From positions 16,971,513 through 17,035,512 of the forward strand of contig ML681996.1 of the NCBI GenBank assembly GCA_007922195.1: 64,000 nt of DNA. The letters are read 5' to 3'. Made by a program: the position numbers and the translations under genes. This document shows positions 43,920 to 57,019 of the stretch, in pieces. The stretch is from Podocnemis expansa. Taxonomy: Eukaryota; Chordata; Testudines; Podocnemididae. Position 1 is the first letter of the stretch; every line of letters starts with the position of its first letter. The notes beneath the pieces were generated by a model, which did no database searches, was not told the origin of the DNA, and saw only the letters and a list, made by a program, of their open reading frames with translations.

Positions 43920-44270
43920 TGCTGCCGAAATAGCCTTTACATACCTACAATGGCCCTTTGCCAGGATCCTTTACTCCTCGCCTCAGACTTCAGAAAGGAA
44001 TTCATACTCCAGACAGACATCCCTGGAGTGGGGCTGGGAGAGGTCCTCTCACAGATGGTGGAAAAGGAGGAACATTTAGTGATGTACCTCAGCCAGAAGC
44101 TCATCCTGCTAGAACAAAGGTAAGTCATAGTGGAAAGAGAATGTCTGGCCATCAGGTGGGTCATAGAAGCCCTCCATTACTGCCTGCTGGGACACCACTT
44201 TACCCTAGTGACTGATCATGCCCCTCTGCAATGGATGAAGGGGAATAAAGAAAAAAACTTACCATGGCAA
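43920..44270 (+). pseudogene. LTR-element RNase H fragment, frameshifted
   Basis: The frame 43908-44123 contains DPLLLASDFRKEFILQTDIPG, VGLGEVLSQMVEKEEHLV and YLSQKLILLEQR: the first third of a Gypsy-type RNase H, with the aspartate of LQTD in place. After a stop (TAA at 44122-44124), the rest is visible in the frame just downstream (RECLAIRWVIEALHYCLLG, TLVTDHAPLQWM), carrying the catalytic glutamate and second aspartate. The first strands of RT and everything after RNase H are gone. Confidence 0.8.
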
Positions 44271-44348
44271 TGTTGATGGATTATCCTGAAGTACTGTTTG
44301 TCATCTCAAGTTCCCCAACCTCTTGGGATTGTGTGGAGGGTGGAATTT

Positions 44349-44806
44349 ATGACAGAGTCAAGCCTGTGGGCTACAGGAGGGTGCTGGAAGATTGATATGT
44401 TAGTCCCAGGCATATTAAATCCCTTTTTCCAGGGTAACTAGGGCAGGGTTACCCTACACCAATTAGAGTACCTGAGGCCAGTTGGAGCACCTGAGGCCAA
44501 TTGGGGTAATTTTCCACACCAGATAAAAAGGTCTCTATTGCAGGCAGTAAGTAGACAGTGTTAAGCATCATGGTGCTGGTGCTGGATAAAGCTGACTAGT
44601 AGCCATTGCTGTTAGCACATAAAAGGTACAGTCAGTCAGGGCAAGCTTGCCCCCCAGTCCCACAGCTTGCATGGTGGAAATTCCAGCCGCACAGTGAGAG
44701 ACCCTGGGAAACTATGGCACTGGGAGTTTGGAGGACAGAGAGCCATGCTTACAGTGGCTGCCAGAGCTTGGAGTGCACAATCCACAGTGCCTGAGCAACC
44801 CCATTT
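44349..44806 (+). repeat. Right LTR of the relic
   Basis: Starts TGACAGAGTCAAGC after the purine tract. GAGTACCTGAGGCCAGTTGG and GAGCACCTGAGGCCAATTGG form a short internal tandem pair (about 44464-44505). The TATA-like box and the end near CATTTGTCA are consistent with an LTR. No duplicate target site could be checked because the left LTR is partial. Confidence 0.6.
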
Positions 44807-47539
44807 GTCATACTACATAATTATTACAAGATTTTGGGTACCCAAAAATTTTGGCACATGAAATAAGGAACTCAAATTAGAGGCTGCTTTCTGAAAATTC
44901 ATCCCTTGGGAGACTTTGTTGAATAAATTTTGACAGAATGTGGAAAAAAAATTAAACAAAAGTTAACATTTGATCTCAAACAAAATTAGCAATAATTTCC
45001 ACCTAACAGGTTATCACAAAAATCAGAGTATTAGAGGGTCACTAAAACAGAAATATTCAGGAAAGTTACTACTCCTTTAAATCTAACCTTGTGTTCCGGC
45101 ATGCTAATTGCATTATGGCTGCTTTGTTTTAAAAGTACAGACAATTTATTTGCCCTGAGGATACATTTTATTATAATGTGAAATATGAAATGTTATTTTG
45201 CTTCAGGAGATAAAAGCAATTTCATTTGAATCCCTCTAGAACCTAGTACATCAACTCAGCTAGTCATCTGTAACATCTGTGAGCATTACCTTTCAGTAAA
45301 CTAGTCTACATGATCATTCATTGGTGTGGGGCCTTTATAGACTGAATGTTTCATGAAAATGACATTCTTTTTATCTCTTCTTTTACTAAGTAAGATCAAA
45401 TTGTGACTGTTACAAACAAGTTTTAGCCTTCTGGATCTGAAACCAGAATATCCATATTTTAAAACTAAATTAGTAGTATAATAGTTCAGATTCTGTCACA
45501 GCTATACTGCAAATGGATCTTTCCACCAGTCACTCTGCCAGCTTGTGAACTTTTTATTTTCTAAATCTTCTACTATTTTTTTAAAGAAGTTCTTCAGCTA
45601 TTAAAAAATTGTTTTGGTCTCCTGAGCTTTCTTGATCAGTTTCACAGTCCATGTAGGCCTTAACCAATCATAGCATGTTGCCTAATGGTGTTAATGGGAA
45701 TTCATTTCTTCCTCTAATTAAACACAGATGTAGATCTAAAATTTAAGAAAATAGGAAAAGCTGTATTCCCTTGCCAAGCTCATAATTTCCTTTTTCTTGC
45801 ACTTGTAGGGTCGTTGACAGTACCCAGGAGCCTACCACAGATGCACATTAATTACCCAGTCTCTAATTACTAGGGTACTGATATAACTGTTCAACTATTC
45901 ATTAAGATTTCTTCTCAACTTTGCAAAGCCCCAGAGACATATGCATGAAGCACATAACTTGGCAACATTAATTGAACCCTATTAACTCTTAAAATGTATG
46001 AAAAATGTAACTATTTGATAAAAAGTCCTGTTTCATTTTGTCCATTCAACCCACAATGTAAAAATGATCATTTTCCTTCTGCAGTATGTTTGGATATCAG
46101 ACAATGCAGCTGCTCACAGATTGTTAATTATCAGGCATACATCAACAGGATTAAGCTAAAATCCTGGCTGTAAAATAACCAGCCTAATTTCCTATTCCTG
46201 AAGTTATGCACATCGGTGGCTAGCTGTAAAAGCAAATCTAAATAAGATGATTAGCTGGAAAGTTAGTAGGAGAAACTAAATGAGATCCACAAAATAAACA
46301 AATCATCAATGTCCAGAAAAAGCAATAATATTTAAATCTATGTAAAATTGCTATGTAACCACAGGTACTTCCAGCATTTAAAGAGACATTGTTTTAATGA
46401 TTTTTAAACAGCATTTTTCACCACTTCCACACAATTTATCCAAAATGTAACTTCACTGAAGTCAATACAGTTGTACTCAGGATAAATTTGGCTCCATAAC
46501 ACTAAATCTGCTTTTAATTAAAGTTTTTCTTTGCACTCCTTTCATCCCTTCTATTTTTAAGATTCATATTTGTAAAAATGTAAGCTGCCCACTTGGAATT
46601 CCAGTACTTTCTACTTCTGATGTAACAGGATAAGGACACTGAAAGAGTATGATGATTTCATGAACATTCGCTGTCCTAGAAGACTCTTAGCATGTCTTTC
46701 ATGGTTAGAGTACATGCTTCAAGAAATGTGAATGCTAATCCATGTAATAGATTAGAGCCTCACTAATCTGCACATCACAGCACCACATGCAATAAGTACA
46801 TTGCTTTAAGACCTAGTTTTTCTCTATATATAAAGTTAGACTGTCATCTGTTTACTTACCTTCTGGAGTACTTTCCTATACAACTTGTTTGATTGATTTC
46901 AATAAAACTACCCTGTTGTAAATCAACATGAATAAGGGGGTCACAAGTTCACATACTTGAGTCACCCCTGATTTTTTAAATGAAATGGCTTCTCAGTCTC
47001 TGCAGTATGACATCAAAAGTGTATATATGCCACCTGGACTGCTCAAAGCCATAGGAAAATGGCAGCTCCATAGTTCCCTTCTAGTCTCCTCAGAATTACC
47101 TTTAAAAACCAGTCCAAAGATCTTCAAGGCCAATAGTAGTTCCAGTCTGGAGTCAATAACTGGCCATTTCCTCCACTTCCTGGTAGAGAGGGTATCTAAT
47201 CTGGACTCAAAGTGGCACAGGCTCTGGGACACAACTCTTACAGCAGACACGCTTTAGTCCTATGTTGTCTAGCCATGGAATCCATGGTCTAGCTCGAACT
47301 CCCTGTACCTATAACTTTGCTTTCACTGAGCTACAATTCAGTCAGCTCTCAGATGATATTTGTGAGGAACATGCTAAACTGATTGTCCTGAATTCTCTGC
47401 ACTGTTTTAGAGACAACTACTGAGTATGCCCAGTAAGTACCACACCTACTCCTTTAGATGCTTCTGGGCTTTGCACTGCTCTGCTCAACAAAAATCAGTG
47501 TCTCCTCCCCACTGCTCCTGTCCCTTTTGTAGACTCTCT
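44807..47539. other. Repeat-poor gene-free stretch
   Basis: No gene. 46080-46220 (GCAGCTGCTCACAGATTGTT, AATTATCAGGC, GGATTAAGC, GGCTGTAAAATAACC) looks more complex than its surroundings and could be conserved noncoding sequence, but this cannot be judged from one genome. CACTGAAGTCAATACAG near 46455 is an old repeat relic. The 85-90 residue frames at 46985-47257 overlap on opposite strands and lack motifs. Confidence 0.4.
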
Positions 47540-48019
47540 GGGTATGTCAGCACTTACACTTTAAATCAAAATAATGTTGATTATTTTGATTTAAAGTAGT
47601 GCACGTTTACACTAGCTTCCTTATTTCAAAATGAGGAGCTCCCTCATTTTGAAATAAGGAACAGCTGTTTCTATATAATAAAACCTTGCTTTATATCAAA
47701 ATGATGGTTAAATCAATTTTTTTTTCAAAATAATGCAGCATAGCCGCATTATTTTCATTTAAATATTATTTTGATTTAACAGTTTTTGCCCTTCTCTCTC
47801 CTAGGGTGCCTTCCTCTTTCTATATATTGGGTGGGGGTATGGCTCTTCTTGCGGGCCATCTTGCCACACCTCCCATGGTGCCCCTCCCCTAAATCGAACT
47901 AGCAAGTCCTGTCCATGTTTCTAGTGAGTTTCTAGTGGGAACATGTTAAATCAATTTAATTATTTTTATTTCAATTAAATTACATCGATTAAAGTTAAAT
48001 AGATTTAACAATCTAAGCC
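47540..48019. mobile_element. Harbinger-like non-autonomous element, copy K
   Basis: GGGTATGTCAGCACTTACAC on the left; the right end ATCTAAGCC is a worn version of ACATAGCC. TCT flanks both sides (47537-47539, 48020-48022), though the locus is CT-rich. Subterminal palindromes of the AAATCAAAATAATGTTGATT type. The 47853-47918 segment (CATCTTGCCACACC, CCCTAAATCGAACTAGCAAG) is the module shared with copies A, B and I. Little GC-rich cargo is left. Confidence 0.7.
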
Positions 48020-48914
48020 TCTCTCTCTTTTGCTCTAGCTGCAATACAACCATGTAGGTTACACATTCTGCTTGGTTTAGTGATTTATTAAATTTATATT
48101 CAGTTTTATGTGATAATCTCTCTTTGATGTCAGTGGGCTTTGGAAAAGGTTTAGTAAAGAAACTGAGGTCCTAAAGTTAAATCTCTCTCTGCATTTCTAA
48201 CAATTATAGTGACCTTAGGTGTTATTTGTTATAATGATAGAAAATAAAAATATATGCAGAGGTAAGTGTGACTGTGAACTCAAAGCTGTACTTTATGGGT
48301 ATTAACAGTCCTTAAAAGATTTTTTAATTGGAAGTTGTGGGAAACTTAATATCATAGTATTGCAGAATGAAAGAACTTGTGAACTCTGACATGATTTCCT
48401 ATTTATCAAGGAAAAAATCAGAGGTTTCTAAAGAGCATCTGACCTTTGCTTTGAGTTTATTCAGCTAATATATTTTAAATTTGATATAAAAGATTGCTTA
48501 AACAGTTGCTGTATGCATATTCTTGGTCATTCTAATCAATGAATGGTACTTCCTGATACTGATTTTAACTTGACATATGCATGTAGAGCCTTCACTGGTA
48601 TAATTCATGTAGTTACCTGTTTTCCAATGAAAGTCCATTGGTGGCTATTAGTCAAGGTGGTCAGGGATGCAACCCTGTGTTTTGGATGTCACCAAACTTC
48701 TGACTGCTGGGAGCTGGGACTGAATGAAAAAGAATGGTTTACCTGATAAACTACCCTGTTCTGCTTACTTCCTCTGAAGTATTTTGTACTGGCTACTATG
48801 AGAAGACAGGATATGGGGCTAGAGGGACCTCTTGCCAGACTCAGACAGGCCATTCTTATGCCCTCATGAAGCTCTGTAAGTTTATACCCACTGAAGAGTT
48901 AGTCAGTACTTCAT
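48020..48914. other. No feature seen
   Basis: No gene or repeat supported. The 67- and 75-residue plus frames at 48543-48961 run into the CR1 tail and lack motifs. Confidence 0.45.
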
Positions 48915-49150
48915 ACAATCATAGAAGATTGGGCTGGAAGAGATCTAAGGAAGTCATCTAGCCCAACCCCCTGCTCAATGAGAACCCACCTCAAGTAAAT
49001 CATCCCAGCCAGGGCTTTGTCAAGCTGAATTTTAAAAAACCCTAAGGATAGAGATTCCTTCATAGTTCTGTATGTGTCTTAGGGGTAATAGGGAAGAGAC
49101 TGTATATTTTCCTATTTGACCGTGTCATCAAACATCCTAGAGGCAGCAAT
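48915..49150 (-). mobile_element. CR1 LINE 3' end fragment
   Basis: Inverted CR1 3' region: tail ACAATCATAGAAGATTGGGC, GGAAGTCATCTAGCCCAAC, CCCCCTGCTCAATGAG, ATCATCCCAGCCAGGGCTTT and GTCAAGCTGAATTTTAAAAA, in the order seen in amniote CR1s. No open frame remains. Confidence 0.85.
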
Positions 49151-52100
49151 AATGTCATTAGACCTTTAGAAACAGTGTAGTTAAACTATTAGCTGCATTT
49201 AGGAATCCCTCATTCCTTCTAATAAAATATATATTGTGGTATATTTTTACAATGTAAAAGTGGCAAAGTAAAACTAATCCATCATTTATTTGATAATGGT
49301 TAATTAAATGAAAATAAAAACAGAGATACCAGCACATTATATGGCTCACCATCACATATTCCATATTTTTGTGGTAATGTACCCAAGCACTGATTTAATT
49401 TTGGGTTGATAGGGCTGCATTTCAAGCACCACAAAGTTGAGGTGATGTTTGGATCAGGTTACAAAATGATGGAGAAGTAGAAAGGAAGAGACATGCTGCA
49501 TTTTGATGAAAACAATAAATTATTTGAAGGAATGTTGTATTAATTATATAATGTTTTACATTACTGCACATTTATACTACTATAGATGTTTTGATTTGGT
49601 ACCCAGAGAATCAGTATTTGCATAACTTTTTTTTTAATCAGATAGTCTTTTCTGTGAGCTTTACTTTCACTGTTTTTATTCAATTATATTGTATTAACAT
49701 CTTGTAAGGGACTTCATTTGCATTTAATTAGTTTTTCTGTAAAATTATTTCTGTTTCTGAAATTATGCATTAGCACATTACAGAACAATCAAATTATCAA
49801 TCTTACTGCCAAGGATCAATTCAGAACTCTAAGAAGTACGATGAACTACATTCTCTACCATTAAAACTGCATACAAATTCTTCAGTATTGTCAAAACAAT
49901 GTCAATGGATGTTATTTAATTTGTTTTTGACTAACAGGAATTAATGGCATTTTGTAGGAAGACAAAATTTTCTAAGAAGTTAAACCTTCAGTGAGTGGAA
50001 TGTGTTTCTGAAGGTCTATGAAATCTCAGAAATCAGTCTGAGTCAGTAGTTTCTAGGTCTTTGCCTCTTATCAGTGCATAGTCTATCATGCTTAAGATAA
50101 ACAGATGTTACACTGGTTCTAACTGAAACATGATAAATTTTAACATCAGTATAATTTAACTTTAGTGCACTGCGTTGCATAAAAGAAAATGAAGAAAGAC
50201 TTAAATTTCAGTTTTTACTTTCTATAACTTTATTTGGGAGGGTATTTCTGGTAAAGGAATGTTTAAAATAATATATTGAAATAATATAGTCATGTGTTCC
50301 TCTCTACTTCCAGTAGTAGTAGTGTGGGTGAAATACAGAAAAGCAAGACTCTGTAATCCCCGTTTCACATGTACATCCCTGAACACAGGAGAAGTCATTT
50401 TGGGGATTCCACTAATGCTAATGCCATCTCTCCACTTTCCACCTACAGTGTGTGGTGGGGTGCAGTGACGGGGGGGGGGAATCACACGAAAAACCACCTC
50501 TGGCTTCATGTTTTCTTCAGGAGGTATATTTTCAGAATTATTAAACTATTAATTTTAATAACAGGAGTGTTTACAATTATTATATAAATATGAATCTCTG
50601 ATTTATCTTGAGAAACAAAGGACTTCGTCTAGAATAGAAAATCTATTTCCTCCTCCTTTCTTTTTTCCCTAAAAGAATATGAGACATTGCACACTCTTCT
50701 GTAAAATCTGTTAGTGTTGGGGGTTGAGAACAAGCAGGAACAAGAAGCCATGAGGCTGAAGATATTATTGGGTATCCAATTATTTAAATGTTTCTGGTTA
50801 CCAACTGTTCCACAAAAATTGCAAATCTGGCATTATCTATGAACTGGTCTTTCTAAGGAGAAAATTGAATCTTTAACATTTAACCCTAGGACGGTGTGCA
50901 AATATTATATGATTCATGGCTGATTTGCACCAACCTCTGTTGCTGTCAGACATAAATGAAATAAGAATAGATACGCAGTAAGAGTCATATGTTTAAAGGA
51001 TTTAGTTATTTCTGTTTATTGGCTCATATGGCAGCCTCATCAGCAACTGGTGTGATGCTTTCATCTGTCAAATGAGTAGCACAACTAAAAGTCTGAGTTT
51101 CACTGCTATTAGTGGTAGAGCCTTGAGCATGGTCCATCCTGAACTTAGCATCCATTGACAGTGGGGCAGCCAGCAACATGAAAGTATCTTCTTGCATTGC
51201 TCCCATCTTCCATTGGTCCCTGGTAGTGAATATGGACTTCCAAAGCTCAGTCTCTGTAAAGGGTCAGATAAAAAGGAAAGACCAGCTGTTCCAATTTCAA
51301 TTAATATTCACAGAATCTCTCCTCCAGTAAGTTATATCCTGAAACCACTTTAGGAGGTTTTTACAATAGGAGCTGTAAGTAACCCTTTTCAGCAGATGGC
51401 TTCCACCATCAGTAGCCTTAGAAAAGCCAGATATAATTAAAAGTTTTATTTTGGGATGCATTTCACAGTTTACACATAGTGTGAAGTGCTTATTACCGTG
51501 TAAACCTGAGGAAAACTGTGCTGAATATAACTGGTAGTGTTATTTCAATAAATGTTTACTTATAGGATCTCCATGCAACATAACTGTACTCAGCTTTTAG
51601 TAACCATAGTGGCACTAGATATTCTCCTGTTTTATTCAAGGACTGATTGATCTTGAAGAACTTGAACTTTGAACACAAAAGATGAGGGAAAAAAACAGTC
51701 CTCTCTAAACAAAGCATAAAGGGAATAGCTCTCAGTTTCATGGATGTGTGCATACATTTAGGCACTCACAGGTGCCCATTTATATTTTTGAATAGTACTG
51801 TAGTCTTTCTTTCCTAGAAACTTGTGTAGTCACTGGGATCTGCACAAGGAGTGTAAAGACTGTTGATCTGTTTTGGTAGACTTTTATAACCAGTCTGTGA
51901 GAAATAAATTATCACTCGAGTAAAGAATCAAGCCCTCTTTCCTTATTTCAATGATGGACAATTTTAAGGCAATATGATATATTTATATTATCATCTGATG
52001 TCTGCATAACACATACTTCTGATTGAGTTACATGTTCAATGTTGATCAAGGAGAGCCTTCTTACTCTAGAGGGTCCACTACATTTCTTGGTAAGTGGCTC

Positions 52101-54013
52101 CAACTGATAATCACCTTTACAATTTAAAAGCTTGTTCTTTGCCAAATTCTATATCCCAGTTCTTAAACCTGCAGCAATGCTTCCTCCTGTTGTTTATGAT
52201 TACTCTCCTCCGCCATGTCATTCCTTCCTTTAACTTTTTCAGAGGCACACTTTTATGATCATTCAAAGAAGAGGACTTTTTATGTGTTGATAGCTTAAAA
52301 AATATGTGCACCAGTCAAACGATTTCTAAATACTGCACAGCCACCTGAAATATGAAGTGAACAGGAGCTGGAGGATTTACTTCTGGGAGTTTTGTATCTA
52401 CACAAGAGTTTTGTATCTACAGAACAGACAGATGCAGGCAGATGGCCAGCTAGCTTGCTGGCCAAGAGTATGGTACACAATTCTAACTGGGATTTTTTGC
52501 TTAGAATAGATGTGATCCAACACATGGGACTTCATTTTAATTTTTTAAAAGTTCTTCTGGCCTGGAGTTTCAATGGCTCACACTGACTTTTTATACTTTG
52601 CATTTTGGATGAGAAAAGGGGAGCAATTTTAATTTCACTTTTGCTTTGTGAAATTTAACAAAATTACCATTTGTTAATGAAGTTTTAGTAAAAGTGCTGC
52701 TCTTGCCATAGAAACAGAGAAGGGAAAGATGCTTTGGGATGCTAATGTTAATCTGCTGTCTATGTTTATGATTATTAATCCTTTCCTCATCTTCCTTTTG
52801 CATGCAAAACATCATCATTAGGTTTCACCGTTAAAGGTCTATTGATATAAATGAGAAGGGATCAAGGCAGAGGCATTCACAGCTCTGAGAGTTAATGTTT
52901 CAGGCTGTGTGCAATGCAAAATCATCTTTGCAATCATGAGGGCTAAAAATTTACTTTTTAAGAAAGAAACAGAGGAAAAAAGAATGAAACCTTATATTCT
53001 GCCAAAATGAATTTATCATGCAGACTACACTTGAGCAAGCTAGCTGGCTCAGGCAATGAGCTAGGTGTCTGACAACTCTGTATACAGGTACCTTTAACTG
53101 TTCCCTTGGAACAGCAACCACAAATGGTGGCTAGGTTGCACAAAGTTGCATAGACTCTTCAGTTACAGATACTAACAGACTGGAAAGGACCTCAAGATGT
53201 TCTGTACATGAGGACAAATTTTAAAAAAAGGAAGTCATTTGTTCTGGATAATGCATGACACTGAAGTACAAAGAGCTATGGACTATAAGAATATGCAAAG
53301 GATTTCAACTTTAGGCTCAAAGGCACAGTGGTATTGTAAATCTTATGTAACAAGCATAAAAGAAATCCAGGCAACAAATGACATCATTTTAAAAAATATA
53401 TAAAGATCATACTTATCAGTTACAATCTGCACTGTTAGAGTAAAGCAGCAAATTATTCTGAAATCTTATTTTATGCCCAGACAAATCTGCACAATGTTTT
53501 CTTAAGTATGGTAACTTAATTGAAAGAGAATGCTTGACATAGCTGGTTAGTAGCTGATACTCAGTTAATTTAATGCTGCTAGTTTTAAAAAAGAAACAAG
53601 TTCAGCAAATGTCCCTGTTGGACTCATTCCTGTGATTAAGGATGCAATATATCAGTCAACCAGCTAATTAATCTATATGAATTAAGTTTACAGGAAAATA
53701 AAATAAAAAAGAAAGTTGTTAACTGAGGTCAATAATCACATACAGTGGTCCTCTACAAACTCTACAATGAAGCATCCAACCATATGAATCTTTCATACAA
53801 ATTAAGAGAAGTCAGTTATGTCAATTGTGCGATCCTTATTCACAGCAATGAATAATTAACATGAAAAAAGTTATATTAAAATCAGTGAGACTATTTGTGT
53901 AAGGACTGCCCAGTTGGGAAGAAGAATGTGTACTGGGTTTTAAAATAAAATTCATGGAGAAGAAATAATTAGTAATGTTAATATGAGGTACTTAAACAAT
54001 TTAGTCAGGTAAG
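49151..54013. other. Long repeat-poor stretch
   Basis: Nearly 5 kb without a recognisable transposon or gene. 49690-49830 (GACTTCATTTGCATTTAATTAG, written here as an octamer-like ATTTGCAT next to TAATTA) is the sort of text seen in conserved noncoding elements. A G8 run at about 50471 breaks a short minus frame (50222-50509) with no motif. Other frames of 60-76 residues are not supported. It may be ancient unique intergenic or intronic sequence. Confidence 0.4.

Positions 54014-54086
<73 letters not shown>
54014..54086. repeat. (TATC)n microsatellite
   Basis: 73 bases, about 18 uninterrupted units. Confidence 0.98.
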
Positions 54087-56045
54087 GTTTCAAAGTAACT
54101 ACACTGAAATCAGTGGAGCTAAACCAGGGATAAACTTCATTTAATTTCTTGCAATGTATCATTGTGACTATTAAATATTATATATATCTTTTCAAGCAAT
54201 GTGATGCAATGCAGCAATATACAACAGTTCAAATGTAATAAAAAGACAATTACACCTTCCTTAGCATTGGCCAGAGGCTTTCTTATGTATGTTGTTGCAC
54301 ATGCAGCAAGCTGATTGGTTATATTACCTACATTGCCAATATTTTCATTTATTTCTGATTTTCATGATAGTCCATTGTGTATCCAGTGAAAACAATTTGG
54401 TTAGGCCCCCTTCAAAATGATGAACAGGGATTTAATTGCATACCTCCCAGGGAGATTTATTAATTATTTTTTTGTATTCCACCAGGGCCTAGGAACCCCA
54501 GTCATGGACCAGAGTCACATTATATGTGGGGTGTACATGCACAAAGCAAAAAGGAAGTCCTGACCCCACAGCTTCCCATCTTAACTTAACATGTACCTTT
54601 TTGAAAATATAGGGATAACTGTATAACTATAGAGACTTCATTTGTAATATGAACAAGATAATATTAATTTCTTGAGACATCATTGACCCTACTTCAGTCA
54701 AGAAGTGAGATCTTGTTTCAAGGTGAATTTTATATGAAATTGTAATTCTTCTCTGAAAAAAATGACTTTAGAAGTCACTGTAGGAGTTTCCTGATACTGA
54801 TACCACTCTCAGTGACATCCCAAGGAAATGAGTTCAGTGTAGAAGGTAAAGTTGGCTGGTGAAGCCCAGGAGGGGACTTTGTCTATGGGCCACAATTCTG
54901 AATTTTGGCTTACATGATTTATTGTGGATGTGCACTATTTTTGGAGGAATCATGAACTCAAACTATTATCCTCCAGAGGTCTTGTCCCCAGTCCACTACC
55001 CCCAATATGAATTTTAATTTAAAAGTGCAGAAATCCAAAAGCAAAAAAAGTATCATTAGCAGACAAATGAATTTATTTCCACATATGAACAAATCAGTAA
55101 AAATGTGTAACTTCATGGTAAAAGTTTACTGCTGATTCTATTTTATACACACAGTTGACAATAGGCTATTTTATGGTCTTTAGTCATTTGTGCTTAGCAT
55201 AGTAGGAAGCTCTGTTTCTCTACTTTATAGCTCACTCAGAAAAAATCTTTTGCTTCTTAGTTTTGTTTAAATAATCTGTTTAATCACTTCTGTTCAGCAT
55301 TTCTAGTTGGCAACCCCCAGGGTCTATCTTAGCAATGGGTCAAAATTCATGAGCTTTAAAGGCCTAACTGAGCATTTACACTACACTAAGGTGGGAACTG
55401 TGCTTCTTTGAATTTTTGTCTGGATGGATTAAATGACTTTTTATGGGAAACATCAAAGCAATTAGTAAAATGAACAAAATCTATAAGAATTTCATCTGCT
55501 TTCTCTTGCTGTATTGTTTTACTTCAAGTTTATATTAATCATTATGAATAGGCCATTATTTTTATATCAATTTATTATTCTATTTGTAGCAAACAACTGT
55601 AATTTAGAGGGACAAAATATGAATAGTGAACAAAACAATAAAGCTAGTTTAAAACTTAAAGCTCTCTTGTGAAACCCTAGATCATTTTGGAAAACACTTA
55701 TTCACACAAACAATTCTATTACCTTCAATGCAGCAAGTACTCCATAAGGTGAGCAGAAGTTCAACAGGGTCTTCATAGTCCTCACATTGCAGCCTGTCAA
55801 ATACATTGCTGCTATGTTACATAAGTAGAACAAGTAAGCAGGTGAATGGTAAACTAGATAAACATTATCCTTGGTAGCTGGGGAGCAGCAGTAATGGGAT
55901 CAAGTCATACAGACAACTTACTAGAGCAATGGGAGAAATATTGCAACTGAGAACAGCAGAGGTAGTGTCCCCTTCTTCAATGTGTGGGAACAGCATTCCT
56001 CTCTTTATCTATCCTTTCTTGATCCCTTCTGACGCAGGATGTGTG
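54087..56045. other. Gene-free stretch
   Basis: No gene. TACACTGAAATCAGTGGAGC (54100-54120) is an old repeat relic. Otherwise AT-rich and unremarkable. Confidence 0.45.
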
Positions 56046-56510
56046 TGCAGAGCCGGTGCAACACAGTAGGCCAGGTAGGCACCGCAGATGGCCGTTTGAG
56101 GGGTGCCAAAATGCCCTGCAGGGGAAGCATCCCTGGCTCGGCTGTCCCATGCCGGTGTGCACTGGGTGAGCGAGCCAAAAGGATGCCTGGTGCAGTGCTG
56201 CTGGTCTGCCGCCCCTCCATGTGCCCCCCCGACACAGGTGCTGCTCTTGGCTCTGTGCCGGAGCAGCGCGGAGCTGGTATCGCTCCTCTACGCCCAACTG
56301 CACTGCCTCCTGGCCCCTCCCTGCTGCTCTGGAACAGAGCCAAGAGCAGCACCTGTGTCGGGGGGGCACATGGCGAGGCGGCAGACCAGGGGGTGCTAAG
56401 GCAGGTGGGGGAGCGGCAGACCGCCAGCTCTGAACTGGGGTGCCCATTTGGCTGGCTTGCCTGGTCCCTGCCAGCATGGGTCCTGGCTGGCGCTAGGGCC
56501 GGCCCCTCCC
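56046..56510. mobile_element. GC-rich hAT-like element 1
   Basis: Starts at CAGAGCCGGTGCAAC and ends around GCGCTAGGGCCGGCCC, which on the other strand reads GGGCCGGCCCTAGCGC; the ends match as AGRGCCGG. The interior contains inverted copies of a GCTGCTCTTGGCTCTG segment (near 56238 and, inverted, near 56332) bracketing a 100-base spacer. Frames of 70-173 residues appear on both strands because GC-rich palindromes lack stop codons; none shows a domain. The end points are not certain. Confidence 0.55.
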
Positions 56511-56526
56511 CTCAGTGCTGGGGGGC

Positions 56527-57019
56527 CAGGGCCGCCGCTAGGGTAGGGCAACCCCGGTAGCCGCCCAGGGCCCCATGTTTTGGGGGGCCCCGCATGGCTG
56601 CACCACTGCTCCGCCATGCAGGGGACTGGGTGAGCGCCCAAAAGGGCAGCCAGGTGCAGTGCTGCTGGTCCATCCACTCCTCTGGGCTTCAGTGCTGGAG
56701 CAGTGGGGAGGGCATGAGAGACAGCATAGGGCCAGAGTTGCTGCACCCTCCTGCCCCGGCCACTCTGTCTCCCACTCCCTTCCCACTGCTCCAGCACTGG
56801 AGTCTAGACCAGCGCACGTGGTGGGGAGGAGAGATGGCCAGACTGGCAGCGCTGCACTGGGCCGCCCTTTTGGCAACTCCCCATTGCCCAGCGGGGGGGG
56901 AGAGCACAGGGATCTGCCCCTACCCTGGGCCGGCTGGCCCCACCCCCTAATGTGGGGGGGTGGGGGCCCTGCAGAGGGCTCATTTGCCCAGGGCCCCTCA
57001 CCCCCTAGGAGCGGCCCTG
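56527..57019. mobile_element. GC-rich hAT-like element 2
   Basis: CAGGGCCGCCGCTAGGG at the left is inverted at the right as CCCTAGGAGCGGCCCTG: 17-bp ends with two mismatches. CAGGGCCG ends are typical for hAT MITEs. I could not find a matching 8-bp duplication (TGGGGGGC and CCCAGGGG). The interior contains GCCCAGGGCCCC and GCCCAGGGCCCCTC blocks near both ends. It seems a sister family of element 1. Frames of 65-160 residues inside are not genes. Confidence 0.7.

Larger units (their letters stand above)
43818..44806 (+). mobile_element. LTR retrotransposon relic, internally deleted
   Basis: 43818-43905 (TGTGACCAAGTCAAGCC, CTGGAAGGTAGATAT) is the beginning of an LTR that is repeated in fuller form from 44350 (TGACAGAGTCAAGCCTG, GCTGGAAGATTGATAT). 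Between them lies only a stretch of pol. A purine-rich GTGTGGAGGGTGGAATT precedes the right LTR, as expected for a polypurine tract. The right LTR has a TATA-like ATAAAAAG near 44524 and seems to end CCCCATTTGTCA near 44806. The family is one I have met in turtles; I do not name it. It appears to be Ty3/Gypsy-like from its RNase H. Confidence 0.7.
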
